Assembly: GCA_030602145.1 (NCBI GenBank)
Contig: JAUWAH010000105.1
Span: 1 to 7,522, forward strand
Length of the DNA stretch: 7,522 bases
DNA from: Desulfobulbus sp.
GTDB taxonomy: Bacteria > Desulfobacterota > Desulfobulbia > Desulfobulbales > Desulfobulbaceae
Direction: 5' to 3'
The notes beneath the pieces are model-generated. The model had not been told where the DNA came from. It ran no database searches and saw nothing but the letters and a program-made list of their open reading frames with translations. Both the position numbers and the translations under genes were made by a program. Positions 6,797-7,522 of the stretch are shown here, piece by piece (the stretch's first letter is position 1; the number at the start of each line of letters is the position of its first letter).

Positions 6797-7522
6797 TTGA
6801 CGGTTACGGACGATCAGCACGAAGGCGACCGTCCGCTTTTGTGGCCATGACGGTTCTGCTGTTTTTGTTCGGCTGCGGCTTCAAGGACAAACCGGTGCCG
6901 CCCAGCCAGGTTATCCCCAAGCCGGTGCTCGATCTGCGGGCCGAGTTGGACGACAAGGGCGCTATCCTGACCTGGCGGTATCCAAACGAGACGGTGACCG
7001 GCAGGGATATTGAGGCGATCGACAGTTTTGCCCTGTACCGGGCTGAAATCCCGGTGAGCGGCTACTGTGCAACCTGCCCTGTCCCATACGGGTCGCCGAT
7101 CAGTCTGGCCGGCGGTCTTGTCCCGCCCGAAGGCGGTCGGACCGCCACCTACGAAGTCAGGAACCTGAGACCGGACCATCTCTATTTCTTCAAGGTGCGC
7201 AGCAGGACAGGCTGGTGGAGCGAGTCGGAGGATTCCAACGAAGTTTCCCTGTATTGGCAGACCCCGCCCGCAACACCCCAGGCATTGAGTGTTCTCGGTG
7301 GAGATGGCAGCACCACCCTGCAATGGCAGGCCAGCGCGCCGGCTGCAGGCGGCTCGATTCGGTATCAGCTCCACCGCGGGGTTGACGGTTCCGCCATGGC
7401 CCCCCTCGGTGAGCCGGTTGCTACCACCACCTATACCGATGCCGCCGTGGAGAACGGGAGGGTCTACGCCTATCAGGTACAGGCACTGGCTATTTTTACA
7501 CACGGCACGGTGCGGAGCGGTC
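6793..7522 (+). CDS. Fibronectin type III domain lipoprotein, 3' end outside the window
   Basis: The frame is open from the ATG at 6793 to the window edge, giving 243 residues with no stop. The N terminus has a basic stretch (RSARRR, 7-12), a hydrophobic segment (15-26) and a lipobox-like LFGC with Cys28 as the lipidation site. Gly29 at +2 fits outer-membrane sorting rather than retention. After a proline-rich linker, two fibronectin-III-like beta domains can be traced: about 44-155 (core Trp61, and the NLRPDHLYFFKVRS segment at 124-137) and about 160 onward (Trp178, and VYAYQVQALA near the end). A CATC motif (Cys92, Cys95) lies in a loop of the first domain and may form a disulfide or bind metal. 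The start overlaps the argH stop as ATGA, with GGGGA upstream. From memory, Geobacter-type genomes carry a similar lipoprotein between argH and lysA. The function is unknown; it is probably a surface or periplasmic binding or scaffold protein. Confidence 0.85.
   Translation, partial: MIDGYGRSARRRPSAFVAMTVLLFLFGCGFKDKPVPPSQVIPKPVLDLRAELDDKGAILTWRYPNETVTGRDIEAIDSFALYRAEIPVSGYCATCPVPYGSPISLAGGLVPPEGGRTATYEVRNLRPDHLYFFKVRSRTGWWSESEDSNEVSLYWQTPPATPQALSVLGGDGSTTLQWQASAPAAGGSIRYQLHRGVDGSAMAPLGEPVATTTYTDAAVENGRVYAYQVQALAIFTHGTVRSG

Noticed and set aside
6814..7503. 229-residue minus-strand open frame at the right end
   Set aside because: The plus strand is open over the same bases with an ATGA junction, a lipobox and fn3-like motifs, which is much stronger evidence. 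The minus-strand product has no recognisable features.

Overview
This window is a GC-rich bacterial chromosomal segment carrying most of the arginine biosynthesis pathway on the plus strand, in the order argB, argD, a MntP-family membrane protein, argF, argG, argH and the start of a fibronectin-type-III lipoprotein. I saw no mobile element, CRISPR array, tRNA, rRNA or phage gene. Coding DNA is strongly G/C-biased at third positions, and the gene order recalls Desulfobacterota (deltaproteobacteria such as Desulfobulbus or Geobacter relatives). That assignment is inference from protein character and synteny, not a search result.

Layout: 1-244 is an AT-rich leader with a weak sigma70-like promoter and several hairpins, ending in a good ribosome binding site for argB. 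argB and argD overlap by an ATGA junction, and the MntP-family gene follows 31 bases later, so these three look like one transcription unit. A 177-base gap (2945-3121) with hairpins, two T tracts and a weak promoter-like sequence separates them from argF. A second gap of 139 bases (4055-4193) with three dyad symmetries lies between argF and argG. argG, argH and the lipoprotein gene are joined by two more ATGA overlaps and look like one translationally coupled unit that runs off the right edge.

Pathway: ArgB phosphorylates N-acetylglutamate and ArgD makes N-acetylornithine. ArgF makes citrulline, ArgG argininosuccinate and ArgH arginine plus fumarate. The steps supplied by argC and argJ (or argA/argE) and carbamoyl-phosphate synthase are not in the window and must be encoded elsewhere. 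ArgB has the N-terminal helix and C-terminal features of the arginine-inhibited hexameric type, so the pathway is probably controlled by end-product feedback.

The enzymes are ordinary. The parts worth a second look are the MntP-family transporter inside the arginine cluster, the CxxC-containing lipoprotein coupled to argH, and the structured intergenic regions before argF and argG. I did not find a convincing undescribed system.
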